Positions 36,702 through 45,876 of a stretch of 64,000 bases of DNA are shown piece after piece. The stretch is taken from the NCBI GenBank assembly GCA_035543335.1, contig DASZZH010000025.1, positions 1 through 64,000 on the forward strand, given 5' to 3'. The notes under the pieces were generated by a model. The model was not told the origin of the DNA. It did not search any database and saw only the letters and a list, made by a program, of their open reading frames with translations. This DNA is from Burkholderiales bacterium. GTDB taxonomy: Bacteria; Pseudomonadota; Gammaproteobacteria; Burkholderiales; JAHFRG01. Made by a program: the position numbers and the translations under genes. Each line of letters begins with the position of its first letter. The first letter of the stretch is position 1.

Positions 36702-37421
36702 ATGAGCCTGCTGCGTTGCGTGGAGCCCGAGTGGCTGGATGAATTGCCAGCGGATGATCCGCGCGCCATCCGCTCGCGACGTGACCTGCAGCGGGTCAAC
36801 GTCTGGATGCTGCAGGTGGGCATCATGGAGCGCGCGCTGGCCAAGCACTGTGCGTACGATAAGCCGCACGTGCTGCTCGAGCTTGGCGCCGGCGACGGCA
36901 GCTTCATGTTGCGACTCGCGCGGCGGCTTGCGCCACGGTGGGAAAACGTCAAAGTGATTTTGCTCGATCGGCAGAACATCGTCAGCCGTGAAACCCGGGA
37001 AGGTTTCAGCACACTGCGATGGGAAGTCGAAACGGTCACAGCGGACGTGTTTGATTTTCTGGCGCAGGCAGGGCATCAAAGTGTGGATGTCATTACGGCA
37101 AACCTGTTTCTGCACCACTTTCCGAATCAAAAACTGATTCAATTACTGGCTCAAGCCGCACCAACCACGGGTTTGTTTGTGGCTTGCGAACCGCGGCGCA
37201 CCATGCCGGCGTTTGTTGGCAGCCGACTGTTGTGGGCGATCGGTTGCAATGAGGTAAGTCGCCATGACGCGGTGGTGAGCGTGCGTGCCGGTTTTAGCGG
37301 TCAGGAACTCTCCGCATTGTGGCCGAAGAATGGCGAATGGCGAACGCACGAACACACGGCAAAGCTTTTCACGCATTGTTTTGTGGCGCGGCGTTGTGTC
37401 GCGCAAGGAACAACAGCGTGA
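36702..37421 (+). CDS. Class I SAM-dependent methyltransferase, polyketide operon
   Basis: A 239-aa methyltransferase. Motif I is VLLELGAGDGSFMLRLARRL near residue 60; motif IV is in VDVITANLFLHHFPNQKLI. It probably O- or C-methylates the phenolic product of the polyketide synthase 12 nt upstream, as a SrsB-like enzyme does in streptomycete phenolic lipid synthesis. Its TGA overlaps the GTG start of the flavoprotein gene. The methyl acceptor is inferred. Confidence 0.85.
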   Translation: MSLLRCVEPEWLDELPADDPRAIRSRRDLQRVNVWMLQVGIMERALAKHCAYDKPHVLLELGAGDGSFMLRLARRLAPRWENVKVILLDRQNIVSRETREGFSTLRWEVETVTADVFDFLAQAGHQSVDVITANLFLHHFPNQKLIQLLAQAAPTTGLFVACEPRRTMPAFVGSRLLWAIGCNEVSRHDAVVSVRAGFSGQELSALWPKNGEWRTHEHTAKLFTHCFVARRCVAQGTTA

Positions 37422-38632
37422 AACATGATGCGCTCATCATTGGCGCAGGCCCTGCCGGAGGGGCCGCGGCGCTGATGCTTGCCCAAGCCGGCTGGTCGGT
37501 GGCTCTGGTGGAAAAATCCAGTTTTCCCAGGCGCAAAGTCTGCGGCGAATTCATTTCGGCTACCAGTCTGCCGTTGCTTCACGAGCTCGGCGTTGCCGGT
37601 TCTTTTCTCGAACTTGCCGGGCCGGAAGTGCGGCGGGTCGGTTTGTTCGCCGGAGAAACGGTTCTTACTTCGGCCATGCCGCAACCGCGGGGCTCCCTCG
37701 AAAGATGGGGCAGAGCCCTGGGGCGGGAGCATCTCGATATGTTTTTACTCACCGCTGCGACGCAAGCCGGGGCGAGAGTGTGGCAACCGTGGACGGCCAC
37801 TGAATTGCAGCGTAACAAGAACGGGTATATCTGCAAAATAGCGGCAAAAGGAATCAGTAAAGAACTTCATGCGCGAATTGTAATTGCCGCACATGGTTCA
37901 TGGGAACGCGGCACATTGTCTGCGCAAAGTCTTGACCGGGCACACAAGCCTTCCGACTTGCTCGCGTTCAAGGCGCACTTTAGGGAATGTGATCTGCCCT
38001 CTGATCTGATGCCGCTGCTGATTTTCCCCGGCGGCTATGGCGGGATGGTGCACAGCGACGGCGGGCGCGTGAGCCTTTCCTGTTGCATCCGCCGCGATGA
38101 GTTAGGGCGATGCCGGCATCGGTGGAAGAAACACAAAGCGGCAGAAGCGGTTTTGCAGCACATTCAGGCCTCTTGCCTTGGGGTGCGCCAGGCCCTGCGC
38201 TGCGCCAGTCTGGATGGCGCGTGGTTGTCTGCCGGACCCATCCGGCCGGGTATTCGCAAGCGCTACTCGAATGGCATTTTTCTGATTGGGAATGCCGCCG
38301 GAGAAGCGCATCCCATCGTTGCCGAGGGAATCAGCATGGCGATGCAATCAGCGTGGCTGTTGTGCCAACGCCTTATTGCGAGCCAGGATGACATTGTGGC
38401 GGGACGGGCTGTCGCTGAAGTCGGAAGAGACTATGCCACGGCCTGGAGCACAGGCTTTGCCGCGCGCATCCGCGCCGCTGCGGTGTTTGCCCATCTCGCG
38501 ATGCGGCCAAACGCAGCACTCCTGCTGTTGCCGATGCTGAAGCGGTTTCCCGGGATTTTGACTTTCGGCGCGCAATTAAGCGGCAAGGCCAGGCCGATTA
38601 TTTCTGTGCTTCACTCGCGAACGGCTCTATAA
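37418..38632 (+). CDS. FAD-dependent oxidoreductase (geranylgeranyl reductase/hydroxylase type)
   Basis: A 404-aa flavoprotein. The dinucleotide motif GAGPAGGAAALMLAQAGW is at the N terminus, followed by KVCGEFIS, the CxGEf-type substrate motif common in geranylgeranyl-reductase-like oxidoreductases. LIGNAAGEAHPIVAEGISMA is the second FAD motif. It starts with GTG at 37418, overlapping the methyltransferase stop by four bases. Hydroxylation or reduction of the polyketide product is likely, converting a phenol toward a quinone. Last gene of the operon. Confidence 0.85.
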   Translation: MKHDALIIGAGPAGGAAALMLAQAGWSVALVEKSSFPRRKVCGEFISATSLPLLHELGVAGSFLELAGPEVRRVGLFAGETVLTSAMPQPRGSLERWGRALGREHLDMFLLTAATQAGARVWQPWTATELQRNKNGYICKIAAKGISKELHARIVIAAHGSWERGTLSAQSLDRAHKPSDLLAFKAHFRECDLPSDLMPLLIFPGGYGGMVHSDGGRVSLSCCIRRDELGRCRHRWKKHKAAEAVLQHIQASCLGVRQALRCASLDGAWLSAGPIRPGIRKRYSNGIFLIGNAAGEAHPIVAEGISMAMQSAWLLCQRLIASQDDIVAGRAVAEVGRDYATAWSTGFAARIRAAAVFAHLAMRPNAALLLLPMLKRFPGILTFGAQLSGKARPIISVLHSRTAL

Positions 38633-38689
38633 TATTTTAATCACGACCCCTTTACTTCATCTGACCAGGAAAGCGCATAAATACGCGTT

Positions 38690-39442
38690 ATGAGCAAGAC
38701 GCTGCACGTTGCGACCTACAACATCCACAAGGGGTTTTCGCACTTCAACCGGCGCATGATGGTGCATGAGCTGCGCGAGCGCTTGCGCGCGATGCGCGCC
38801 GACGTGGTGTTCCTGCAGGAAGTGCAGGGCAACCACGACTATCATGCCGTGCGCTACGCAAACTGGCCGCGCACGCCGCAATACGAATTTCTCGCCGATT
38901 CGGTGTGGAGCGATTTCAGCTACGGCCGGAATGCGATTTACGACGCGGGGCACCACGGCAACGCCATTCTGAGCCGCTTTCCCATTGTGCGCTGGGACAA
39001 CCAGGACATTTCCGCGCATCCGCTCGAGCGCCGCGGACTCCTGCACTGCGAATTGAAAATCGCCGGCTGGAATGAATATCTGCACTGCATCAACGTGCAT
39101 CTGGGTTTGTTTGCGCGCTGGCGCAAAAAACAGTTGCAAGCACTGGGCGGACGAATTGAAGAGCTGGTGCCGCCGCATGCGCCGCTGATTATCGCCGGCG
39201 ATTTCAACGACTGGCGCGGCCGAGCCGGGCGGGTTTTCGCCGAGGCGCTGGATCTGCATGAGGTGTTCGAGCAGATCCGGGGCCGGCCGGCGCGGAGTTT
39301 TCCCTCGGTGATTCCCTTGTTCCGGCTGGACCGCATATACGTGCGGGGTTTTCGCGTCGAGCGCGCGCACGTGCATCACGGCCGACCGTGGTCGAAAATT
39401 TCCGACCACGCCGCTTTGTCGGCGACCATGAGGCGCGTGTGA
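38690..39442 (+). CDS. Endonuclease/exonuclease/phosphatase family protein (YbhP-like)
   Basis: A 250-aa EEP-fold phosphodiesterase. Metal and catalytic residues are seen in ATYNIHKG (Asn), VFLQEVQGN (Glu), IAGDFNDWRG (Asp/Asn) and the terminal SDHAALSA (Asp-His). In E. coli ybhP lies beside clsB, the same order as here, which suggests a role in phospholipid metabolism, though it has not been shown. It is 47 nt upstream of clsB. Confidence 0.85.
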   Translation: MSKTLHVATYNIHKGFSHFNRRMMVHELRERLRAMRADVVFLQEVQGNHDYHAVRYANWPRTPQYEFLADSVWSDFSYGRNAIYDAGHHGNAILSRFPIVRWDNQDISAHPLERRGLLHCELKIAGWNEYLHCINVHLGLFARWRKKQLQALGGRIEELVPPHAPLIIAGDFNDWRGRAGRVFAEALDLHEVFEQIRGRPARSFPSVIPLFRLDRIYVRGFRVERAHVHHGRPWSKISDHAALSATMRRV

Positions 39443-39489
39443 CGCTTCCGGCGGTTGCGCGCCAAGGCGAATCCGTTTCCTGATTTCAC

Positions 39490-40662
39490 ATGCATTCCGT
39501 CGCGGGCAACAAGCTGACGCTGCTTCACAACGGCGCCAAATATTTTCCCGAGCTGGAAGCGGCGATTGACAGCGCGGCTTCGGAAATCTTTCTCGAAACC
39601 TATATTTTCGAGAATGATGTGACCGGCAGGCGCATCGCGGCGGCCCTCGAACGCGCCGCAAGGCGCGGCGTCATCGTGCATCTGGTGGTTGACGGCTTCG
39701 GCTCCCGCACGCTGCCGCAGGAGATGATCGACGCCATGAGTGAAGCGGGAGTGCAGGTGCTGGTGTTCCGACCGGAAGTAATGAGCTTCAGGTTCAGGCG
39801 TAACCGGCTGCGGCGCATGCACCGGAAGATTGTGGTGATTGACAGCGAAATCGCTTTCGTCGGCGGCATCAACATCATTGACGACATGCACACGCCCAGA
39901 CAGATCCCTCCACGCTTCGATTTCGCGGTGAAAATTGAAGGGCCGCTGTTACGGGCCATTCACACCGTGGCGAAGGATTTGTGGGCGGGCGCAGCGCGCA
40001 CGCATTTCAAGCGCGCCTGGCGCAACACCTTGGGACGGCCGGCGGTGATTCGGCCCCGCGGTGAGCAGCGTGCGGCGCTGGTTACGCGCGACAACGTACG
40101 CCACCGGCGCGACATCGAGCAGGCCTATCTCAGGGCCATCAACTCCGCGAAAGAGGAAATCCTCATCGCCAGCCCCTATTTCCTGCCCGGCCGCAATTTG
40201 CGCCGCGCGCTGGTGAACGCGGCGCAACAAGGCGTGCGCGTGATTTTGCTGTTGCAGGGGCGGGTCGAATATGTGCTGCTGCATTACGCTTCACTCGCTC
40301 TCTACGGCAATTTTCTCGACGCGGGCGTGGAAATTTACGAATACCACAAGAGTTTTATGCACGCCAAAGTGGCGGTGGTGGATGGCGGTTGGGCGACGGT
40401 AGGATCCTCCAACATCGATCCCTTCAGCCTGTTGCTCGCGCGCGAAGCCAACGTGGTGGTGCAGGACCGGAAATTTGCCGGGGAATTGAGAAAGAATCTG
40501 ATGCAGGCGGTGGCCGATGGCGCGACGCAAGTGGTGCATGAGCGCTGGGAACACCAGCCGCTATGGCGGCGTATCCTGATCTGGATCAGCTACGGGGTGG
40601 TGCGCTTCATCGCCGGTGTGTTTGGCTATGGCAGGGAGCAGGAGCTGAAGCCGCGCCATTAA
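39490..40662 (+). CDS. clsB: Cardiolipin synthase B (phospholipase D family)
   Basis: A 390-aa phospholipase D-type enzyme that joins phosphatidylglycerol with another phospholipid or head-group donor at the inner membrane. Both HKD motifs are present: His111-x-Lys113-x4-Asp118 in MHRKIVVIDSEIAFVGG, and His291-x-Lys293-x4-Asp298 in MHAKVAVVDGGWATVGSSN. A hydrophobic segment lies near the C terminus (WISYGVVRFIAGVFGYG). No N-terminal membrane anchors are seen, as for ClsB and unlike ClsA. Confidence 0.92.
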   Translation: MHSVAGNKLTLLHNGAKYFPELEAAIDSAASEIFLETYIFENDVTGRRIAAALERAARRGVIVHLVVDGFGSRTLPQEMIDAMSEAGVQVLVFRPEVMSFRFRRNRLRRMHRKIVVIDSEIAFVGGINIIDDMHTPRQIPPRFDFAVKIEGPLLRAIHTVAKDLWAGAARTHFKRAWRNTLGRPAVIRPRGEQRAALVTRDNVRHRRDIEQAYLRAINSAKEEILIASPYFLPGRNLRRALVNAAQQGVRVILLLQGRVEYVLLHYASLALYGNFLDAGVEIYEYHKSFMHAKVAVVDGGWATVGSSNIDPFSLLLAREANVVVQDRKFAGELRKNLMQAVADGATQVVHERWEHQPLWRRILIWISYGVVRFIAGVFGYGREQELKPRH

Positions 40663-40785
40663 GCGGCTTTTGCCGGCAGCGGAAACCATTCGTGCTGCGC
40701 CGGATCGGTGACGGTTTCCAGGTCTTTGAATCCGCTCGCCAATCACGGCACAGGGTGATACGCTAAAGCTTTTGAGAAACCAGCT

Positions 40786-42615
40786 ATGCGTATTGCTCAT
40801 TTCGGCAAGCCATCGCAAAACCGCAACGACTGGAAGACCATCGGGACGCTGCTTCCCTATCTTTTGGAGTTTAAGGGGAGAGTCGTGCTGGCGCTATCAC
40901 TTCTGATTTGCGCCAAGCTCGCCAACGTTACCGTGCCACTGGTGCTCAAAGGCATCGTCGATTCCTTGAGCGTCAAGGACGCGCTGATTGCGCTGCCGAT
41001 TGCGCTGCTCGCCGGTTACGGCATTTTGCGCTTTTCGGCGACGCTGTTCGGCGAATTGCGCGACGCGGTATTCGCCAAGGTTACGCAACGGGCGATCCGC
41101 CGCGCGGCGCTGAAAGTGTTCAGCCATCTGCATTTGCTCAACTTGCGCTTTCATCTGGAGCGGCAGACCGGCGGCGTGTCGCGCGACATCGAGCGCGGCA
41201 GCCGCGGCATTTCCTTCGTTTTGCAGTTCATGCTGTTTAACATCCTGCCGACCTTCGTGGAAATCGGGCTGGTCGCGGTCATTCTGCTCATCCAATACGA
41301 CGTCTGGTTTGCGGTGGTGACCTTTGTCACGCTCGCGATTTACATCGTGTTCACGCTGGTGGTCACCGAGTGGCGCATGGTGTTCCGCCGCACCATGAAC
41401 GATTCCGACTCCAAGGCCAACACCCGCGCCATCGACAGCCTGCTGAATTACGAGACGGTGAAATATTTCGGCAACGAGGAGTGGGAGGCGCGGCGCTATG
41501 ATGAAGGCATGCAGGTGTGGGAAAACGCGGCGGTGAGGAACCAGACCTCGCTCGCCGGGCTCAACGCCGGGCAGTCGGCGATCATCGCCGTCGGCATGAC
41601 GCTGCTCATGGTGCTTGCCGCGAACGGCGTGGTGAAAGGCGCGATGACGCTGGGCGACCTGGTGCTGGTGAACGCATTCATGCTGCAGCTCTATCTGCCG
41701 CTCAACTTCCTGGGCTTCGTCTACCGCGAAATCCGCCATTCGCTGGCGGACATGGAAAGAATGTTCGGCCTTTTGGAAGTTAATCTGGAAATCCAGGATA
41801 AGCCGGACGCCGTGCCGCTGATGGTGGGTGACGCCGCCGTGCATTTTGAGTGCGTGAATTTCAGCTACGAAGCGAAGCGGCAGATTTTGTTCGACGTGGA
41901 TTTCGGAATTGCGCCGGGGAAAACGGTGGCGGTGGTCGGGCACAGTGGTTCCGGCAAGTCCACGCTGGCGCGGCTGCTGTTCCGTTTCTACGATGTGAAC
42001 GGTGGGCACATCAGCGTAAACGGCCAGGACATCCGCGAGGTCACACAAAAATCCCTGCGTGCGGCCATCGGCATCGTGCCGCAGGACACGGTGCTGTTTA
42101 ACGACACGATTTTTTACAACATCAATTACGGCCGCCCCGAGGCGGACCGCGAAGAAGTGATCGAGGCGGCGAAATCGGCGCACATTCATGATTTCATCTC
42201 GACGCTGCCGGACGGTTACGACAGCATGGTGGGCGAGCGGGGACTCAAGCTTTCCGGCGGCGAGAAGCAGCGCGTGGCGATTGCGCGCGCGATACTCAAG
42301 AACCCGCGCATCCTGATTTTCGACGAGGCGACTTCGGCGCTCGATTCCAAATCGGAAAAAGCGATTCAGGCGGAACTCAAGCGCATCGCCGCCAATCGAA
42401 CCACGCTTACCATCGCCCACCGGCTTTCCACCGTCGTTGATGCCGACCAGATTCTGGTGATGGACCACGGCCGCATCATCGAGCGCGGCACCCATCGCGA
42501 GCTTTTGGAAAAGCAGGGTGCCTACGCGCACATGTGGGCGCTGCAGCAGCAGGAGGAAGCCAAGCGCGACAAGGAAGAACAAAGCTCACGCCGGGCGGAA
42601 GCGGTGCGCGCCTGA
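40786..42615 (+). CDS. ATM1-type ABC exporter (permease-ATPase fusion)
   Basis: A 609-aa half-transporter with six transmembrane helices and a C-terminal ATPase. Walker A is [14 protein letters not shown] near residue 385, the signature is LSGGEKQRVAIARA near 488, and Walker B is ILIFDEATSALD. The segment NTRAIDSLLNYETVKYFGNE is a hallmark of ATM1/HMT1 relatives, which export glutathione-bound metals or sulfur compounds from the cytosol. No substrate clue comes from its neighbours. Confidence 0.92.
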   Translation: MRIAHFGKPSQNRNDWKTIGTLLPYLLEFKGRVVLALSLLICAKLANVTVPLVLKGIVDSLSVKDALIALPIALLAGYGILRFSATLFGELRDAVFAKVTQRAIRRAALKVFSHLHLLNLRFHLERQTGGVSRDIERGSRGISFVLQFMLFNILPTFVEIGLVAVILLIQYDVWFAVVTFVTLAIYIVFTLVVTEWRMVFRRTMNDSDSKANTRAIDSLLNYETVKYFGNEEWEARRYDEGMQVWENAAVRNQTSLAGLNAGQSAIIAVGMTLLMVLAANGVVKGAMTLGDLVLVNAFMLQLYLPLNFLGFVYREIRHSLADMERMFGLLEVNLEIQDKPDAVPLMVGDAAVHFECVNFSYEAKRQILFDVDFGIAPGKTVAVVGHSGSGKSTLARLLFRFYDVNGGHISVNGQDIREVTQKSLRAAIGIVPQDTVLFNDTIFYNINYGRPEADREEVIEAAKSAHIHDFISTLPDGYDSMVGERGLKLSGGEKQRVAIARAILKNPRILIFDEATSALDSKSEKAIQAELKRIAANRTTLTIAHRLSTVVDADQILVMDHGRIIERGTHRELLEKQGAYAHMWALQQQEEAKRDKEEQSSRRAEAVRA

Positions 42616-42959
42616 ACTAAGCCAGCAAGTACCCCCGTACTGTCAGGTTCAAATTCATAGAAAACATGCTCGACTATGCCCTGCGGGCGCTGCCGATTGC
42701 CGACGGCTTCGCCTCCGCGACGGGTTGCCACCGCTGTTTCGCACTTTACCGAAGAAGGGAAACCGCTAGGGATGCAGTCCGAGCCTTACTTTTTAGGCCT
42801 TAAATCATGAATTCAATGAGGTCGGTGTCAACCTTAAAATCGGGGTTAAAAATGTGAACTTAGGCCTTGATTTTTGTTGTTTTAGCTGCGATCATGAGCC
42901 TAGGCTTTCAGGGAAGCAGGAAGAGCCGTTTCATTTCAATAACTTGAGACATAAAACCA
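42616..42959. other. Gap without recognisable genes
   Basis: In these 344 nt no frame resembles a gene. A TTAGGCCTTxAA-like sequence occurs twice, at about 42796 and 42862, with a weak AACCTTAAAATCGGGGTT stem between them. The last ~160 nt are AT-richer than the surroundings and presumably hold the promoter of the next gene. Confidence 0.6.
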
Positions 42960-43943
42960 ATGCAGAAAAATTTTTCCATTCTTGGCTTGCTGTTGTTGAC
43001 AACGGGGGCGTTTGCCGCCCAGGACGAGTCTCTACCGCAAGCGGAGCAACCGGCGGTTGAGGCGCTGGTTGAGGCGCAGCTGGCCTTGCCGCCGCTTGAC
43101 ACGGCGAAGCTGGGCGTGATCGAGGCGCCGGTTGAGGCGCAGCCGCCCTTGCCGCCACTCGATACGACAAAGCTGGGCAAGGTGCGTTCGGCGGTCGCCT
43201 TGGTGGTCGACCAGGAGCAGGAGCGGCCGCTCTATGCCAAGAACGTCGATACACAAATGCCGATTGCTTCCATTACCAAGCTGATGACGGCGATGGTGGT
43301 GCTTGATGCGCAATTGCCGCTGGATGAGCCGGTCACCATAGGCAAAGAGGACGTGGACACCAAGCGCGGAACCCGTTCCAAGCTCAAGGTCGGCGTTACG
43401 TTGTCACGCGGGGAATTGCTGCAGCTCGCGCTGATGGCTTCGGAAAACCGCGCTGCAGCCGCGCTGGCGCACAGTTACCCCGGCGGGATGCCGGCGTTTG
43501 TGGCGGCCATGAACCAGAAAGCCGCGGCGCTCGACATGGCGCAAACGCATTTCGTCGATCCCACCGGCCTCGACAGCCGCAATGTTTCCACTGCGCAGGA
43601 TCTGGTCAAGATGGTCAAGGCAAGCTACGGCTACGACCTGATCCGCGAATACACCACCGCAACCTCGCAGGCCGTCGCCGGCGCGCAGCGCAAATCGCGC
43701 CCCCTTTCCTTTCACAACTCCAACCGATTGGTCAAAAGCAAAAGCTGGGAGATCGGGCTGTCGAAAACCGGCTACATCCGCGATTCCGGACGCTGCCTGG
43801 TGCTGCAGACACGCATCGCCGACCAGTCGCTCATCATCGTGCTGCTCGATTCGTGGGGCAAGTACACCCGGATTGCCGACGCCAACCGCATCAAGCGCTG
43901 GATAGAAACCAGCCTCCTGGCCCGCAAACCCCGTTCGAGTTAG
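42960..43943 (+). CDS. pbpG: PBP7-type D-alanyl-D-alanine endopeptidase
   Basis: A 327-aa low-molecular-weight penicillin-binding protein that cuts peptidoglycan cross-links in the periplasm. A signal peptide (to about residue 20) is followed by the active-site motifs Ser104-Ile-Thr-Lys107, Ser161-Glu-Asn163 and Lys269-Thr-Gly271; the SENRAAAALA context fits PbpG, not DacA. Between signal and catalytic domain lies a 21-residue unit in two copies (PPLDTxKLG at residues 44-52 and 65-73). Confidence 0.9.
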   Translation: MQKNFSILGLLLLTTGAFAAQDESLPQAEQPAVEALVEAQLALPPLDTAKLGVIEAPVEAQPPLPPLDTTKLGKVRSAVALVVDQEQERPLYAKNVDTQMPIASITKLMTAMVVLDAQLPLDEPVTIGKEDVDTKRGTRSKLKVGVTLSRGELLQLALMASENRAAAALAHSYPGGMPAFVAAMNQKAAALDMAQTHFVDPTGLDSRNVSTAQDLVKMVKASYGYDLIREYTTATSQAVAGAQRKSRPLSFHNSNRLVKSKSWEIGLSKTGYIRDSGRCLVLQTRIADQSLIIVLLDSWGKYTRIADANRIKRWIETSLLARKPRSS

Positions 43944-43949
43944 GCAGCA

Positions 43950-44930
43950 ATGAGGGGCCCGGTTGCGGGTAAGACCGTCCGGTTTTACCCTCTCCTCCCG
44001 GAGCAAAAGAGCTTTCTCGACGAAATTCTCGAAGGGCTTTCCAGGGAGCGAAAGCAGATTCCCCCCAAGTTTTTTTATGATGCGCACGGCTGCGGGCTGT
44101 TCGATGCCATCTGCGAGCTTCCCGAATATTATTTGACGCGCGTCGAGACCGCGATGATGCGCGAGTATGCCGCGGAAATGGCGCAATGCCTGGGCCCTGA
44201 TTGCCTGCTCATCGAATACGGCAGCGGCGCCAGCCGCAAGACGCGCCTGCTGCTCGACCAGCTGCGCCCTCTCGCCTACATGCCGATCGATATTGCCGGT
44301 GAGCAGTTGCGCGCTTCGGCACAGACGCTCGCGGGTGCTTATCCGGGCATGCAAGTGCTGGCCGTGTGCGCCGATTATTCACAGGCTATCAAGTTGCCCG
44401 TGCGCGATGCGACGGGAATCAAGCGCAAAGCGATTTATTTTCCCGGCTCCACCATCGGTAATTTCACAGAGGAGGAAACCGTGGCGTTTCTGCAACAGGC
44501 GCGGGAAGTGGCGGGCCGGGGCGGCGCAATGCTGGTGGGCGTGGATTTGAAAAAATCGAAAGAAGTTTTGCACGCCGCCTACAACGATGCACAAGGCGTG
44601 ACGGCGAAATTTAACCTCAATATGCTCACGCGCATCAACCGCGAGCTCGGCGCCGATTTCAACTTGAGCAATTTCCGGCATCGTGCGTTTTACAACGAAC
44701 AGGCAGGGCGCATCGAAATGCATCTTGAGAGTCTGGTTGCCCAGCAAGTAAAGATAGGGAGCCGGCGCTTCGCCTTTCGCGCGGGCGAAACCATTCACAC
44801 CGAAAATTCCTACAAGTACTCGGTGGCGGAATTTCAAGGTCTGGCTAGGGAGGCGGGATTTGCGCCGCAACGGTTGTGGACCGATGCGCAGCAGCTTTTT
44901 GCCGTGCATTACCTGCATGCGGGCGGCTGA
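43950..44930 (+). CDS. egtD: EgtD-like L-histidine N-alpha-methyltransferase
   Basis: A 326-aa SAM methyltransferase of the EgtD family, which trimethylates histidine to hercynine in ergothioneine synthesis. PPKFFYDAHGCGLFDAICEL and the glycine-rich LIEYGSGASRKTRLLLDQL are family marks. IYFPGSTIGNFTEEE follows, and the C-terminal IHTENSYKYS carries residues that contact the substrate amino group. EgtB normally lies beside it but is not in the window, so ergothioneine production is uncertain. It starts six bases after pbpG. Confidence 0.85.
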   Translation: MRGPVAGKTVRFYPLLPEQKSFLDEILEGLSRERKQIPPKFFYDAHGCGLFDAICELPEYYLTRVETAMMREYAAEMAQCLGPDCLLIEYGSGASRKTRLLLDQLRPLAYMPIDIAGEQLRASAQTLAGAYPGMQVLAVCADYSQAIKLPVRDATGIKRKAIYFPGSTIGNFTEEETVAFLQQAREVAGRGGAMLVGVDLKKSKEVLHAAYNDAQGVTAKFNLNMLTRINRELGADFNLSNFRHRAFYNEQAGRIEMHLESLVAQQVKIGSRRFAFRAGETIHTENSYKYSVAEFQGLAREAGFAPQRLWTDAQQLFAVHYLHAGG

Positions 44931-45057
44931 TACCCGGGTGCCGATGCGCCCATCACGCGCTCGATGATTTTTGCGCGACTTTTGTCAGTAGAAGGCAAGA
45001 ACGCCGTGCTATGATTAGGCGCATACTTTTCTGAAAATTCCTAATTAAGGGAAAGCG

Positions 45058-45783
45058 ATGCGTGTCGGGCTTTTCGTGACCTGCCTTGTTGATCTGATGC
45101 GCCCGCGCATCGGTTTTGCCGCGCTTAGGCTGCTGGAAGCCGCGGGCTGCGAAGTGATAGTCCCTTCAAGCCAAACCTGCTGTGGCCAGCCGGGCTACAA
45201 TTCCGGCGACCGCGCTTCCGCCAAAGCGCTGGCGCTGAAATTCATCCGAGAATTCGCCGCTTGCGATTATGTGGTCGCGCCCTCCGGTTCCTGCGCAGGA
45301 ATGGTGCGCGTGCATTATTCCGATCTGTTCGAAGGCGAACCTAAACTGCTCGAGCAGGCGCAAAAACTGGCGCGGCGTACCTTTGAATTGACCGATTTCC
45401 TGGTGAATGTGGCGAAGCTGGAAAAACTGCCCGGCGCTTTCAGCGGCAGCGTGACTTATCACGATTGCTGCTCCGGTCTGCGCGAGCTGGGCGTGAAACA
45501 ACAGCCGCGCACGCTGTTGTCGAGGATGCCGGATGTCAAGCTCAAGGAAATGCAAAACTGCGAAACCTGCTGCGGCTTTGGCGGCACTTTTGCGGTCAAG
45601 TTCGGTGAGATTTCCACGCGGCTGGCCGACAACAAGTGCCATGACATCGAGATCAGCGGCGCGGATGCGGTGGTGCTCGGCGATTTGGGCTGCATCCTTA
45701 ACATCGAAGGCCGGCTGTGCCGCCGCGGCAATCGAAAAACCCGTGTCCTGCACGTGGCCGAGGTATTAGCAGGTGAGGAGTAA
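45058..45783 (+). CDS. lutA: Lactate utilization protein LutA (iron-sulfur)
   Basis: A 241-aa protein of the LutABC L-lactate dehydrogenase complex, with two cysteine-rich CCG domains: TCCGQPGYNSG near residue 40 and NCETCCGFGGTFAVKFG near 190, plus HDCCSGLRELG. These bind iron-sulfur clusters in electron transfer. It ends within an inverted-repeat hairpin that separates it from lutB, so coupling to lutB has been loosened. Confidence 0.9.
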   Translation: MRVGLFVTCLVDLMRPRIGFAALRLLEAAGCEVIVPSSQTCCGQPGYNSGDRASAKALALKFIREFAACDYVVAPSGSCAGMVRVHYSDLFEGEPKLLEQAQKLARRTFELTDFLVNVAKLEKLPGAFSGSVTYHDCCSGLRELGVKQQPRTLLSRMPDVKLKEMQNCETCCGFGGTFAVKFGEISTRLADNKCHDIEISGADAVVLGDLGCILNIEGRLCRRGNRKTRVLHVAEVLAGEE

Positions 45784-45850
45784 GGGGTGAGGGGTGAGGA
45801 GCAAAAAATGTTTGGACTAAACCACGCCTTACTCCTTACGCCTCGCTCCT
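45773..45850. repeat. Hairpin with arms of GTRAGGn heptamers between lutA and lutB
   Basis: Four heptamers GTGAGGA, GTAAGGG, GTGAGGG, GTGAGGA run through the lutA stop (45773-45800). About 20 nt later, inverse heptamers of the same kind run to about 45850. The two arms can pair. The plan matches the octamer hairpins at 462-548 and 15157-15239, but the sequence differs. Confidence 0.8.
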
Positions 45851-45876
45851 CATTCAAAATTTCAAGGAAATTTTGA

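Noticed and set aside
40659-40745. 28-codon minus-strand fragment ending HEWFPLPAKAA after clsB
   Set aside because: It could be the tail of a lost gene, but it is too short to assign and no homologue is recognised.
40897-42582. 561-codon minus-strand frame opposite the ABC exporter
   Set aside because: Another antisense shadow of a high-GC gene; no known domain.
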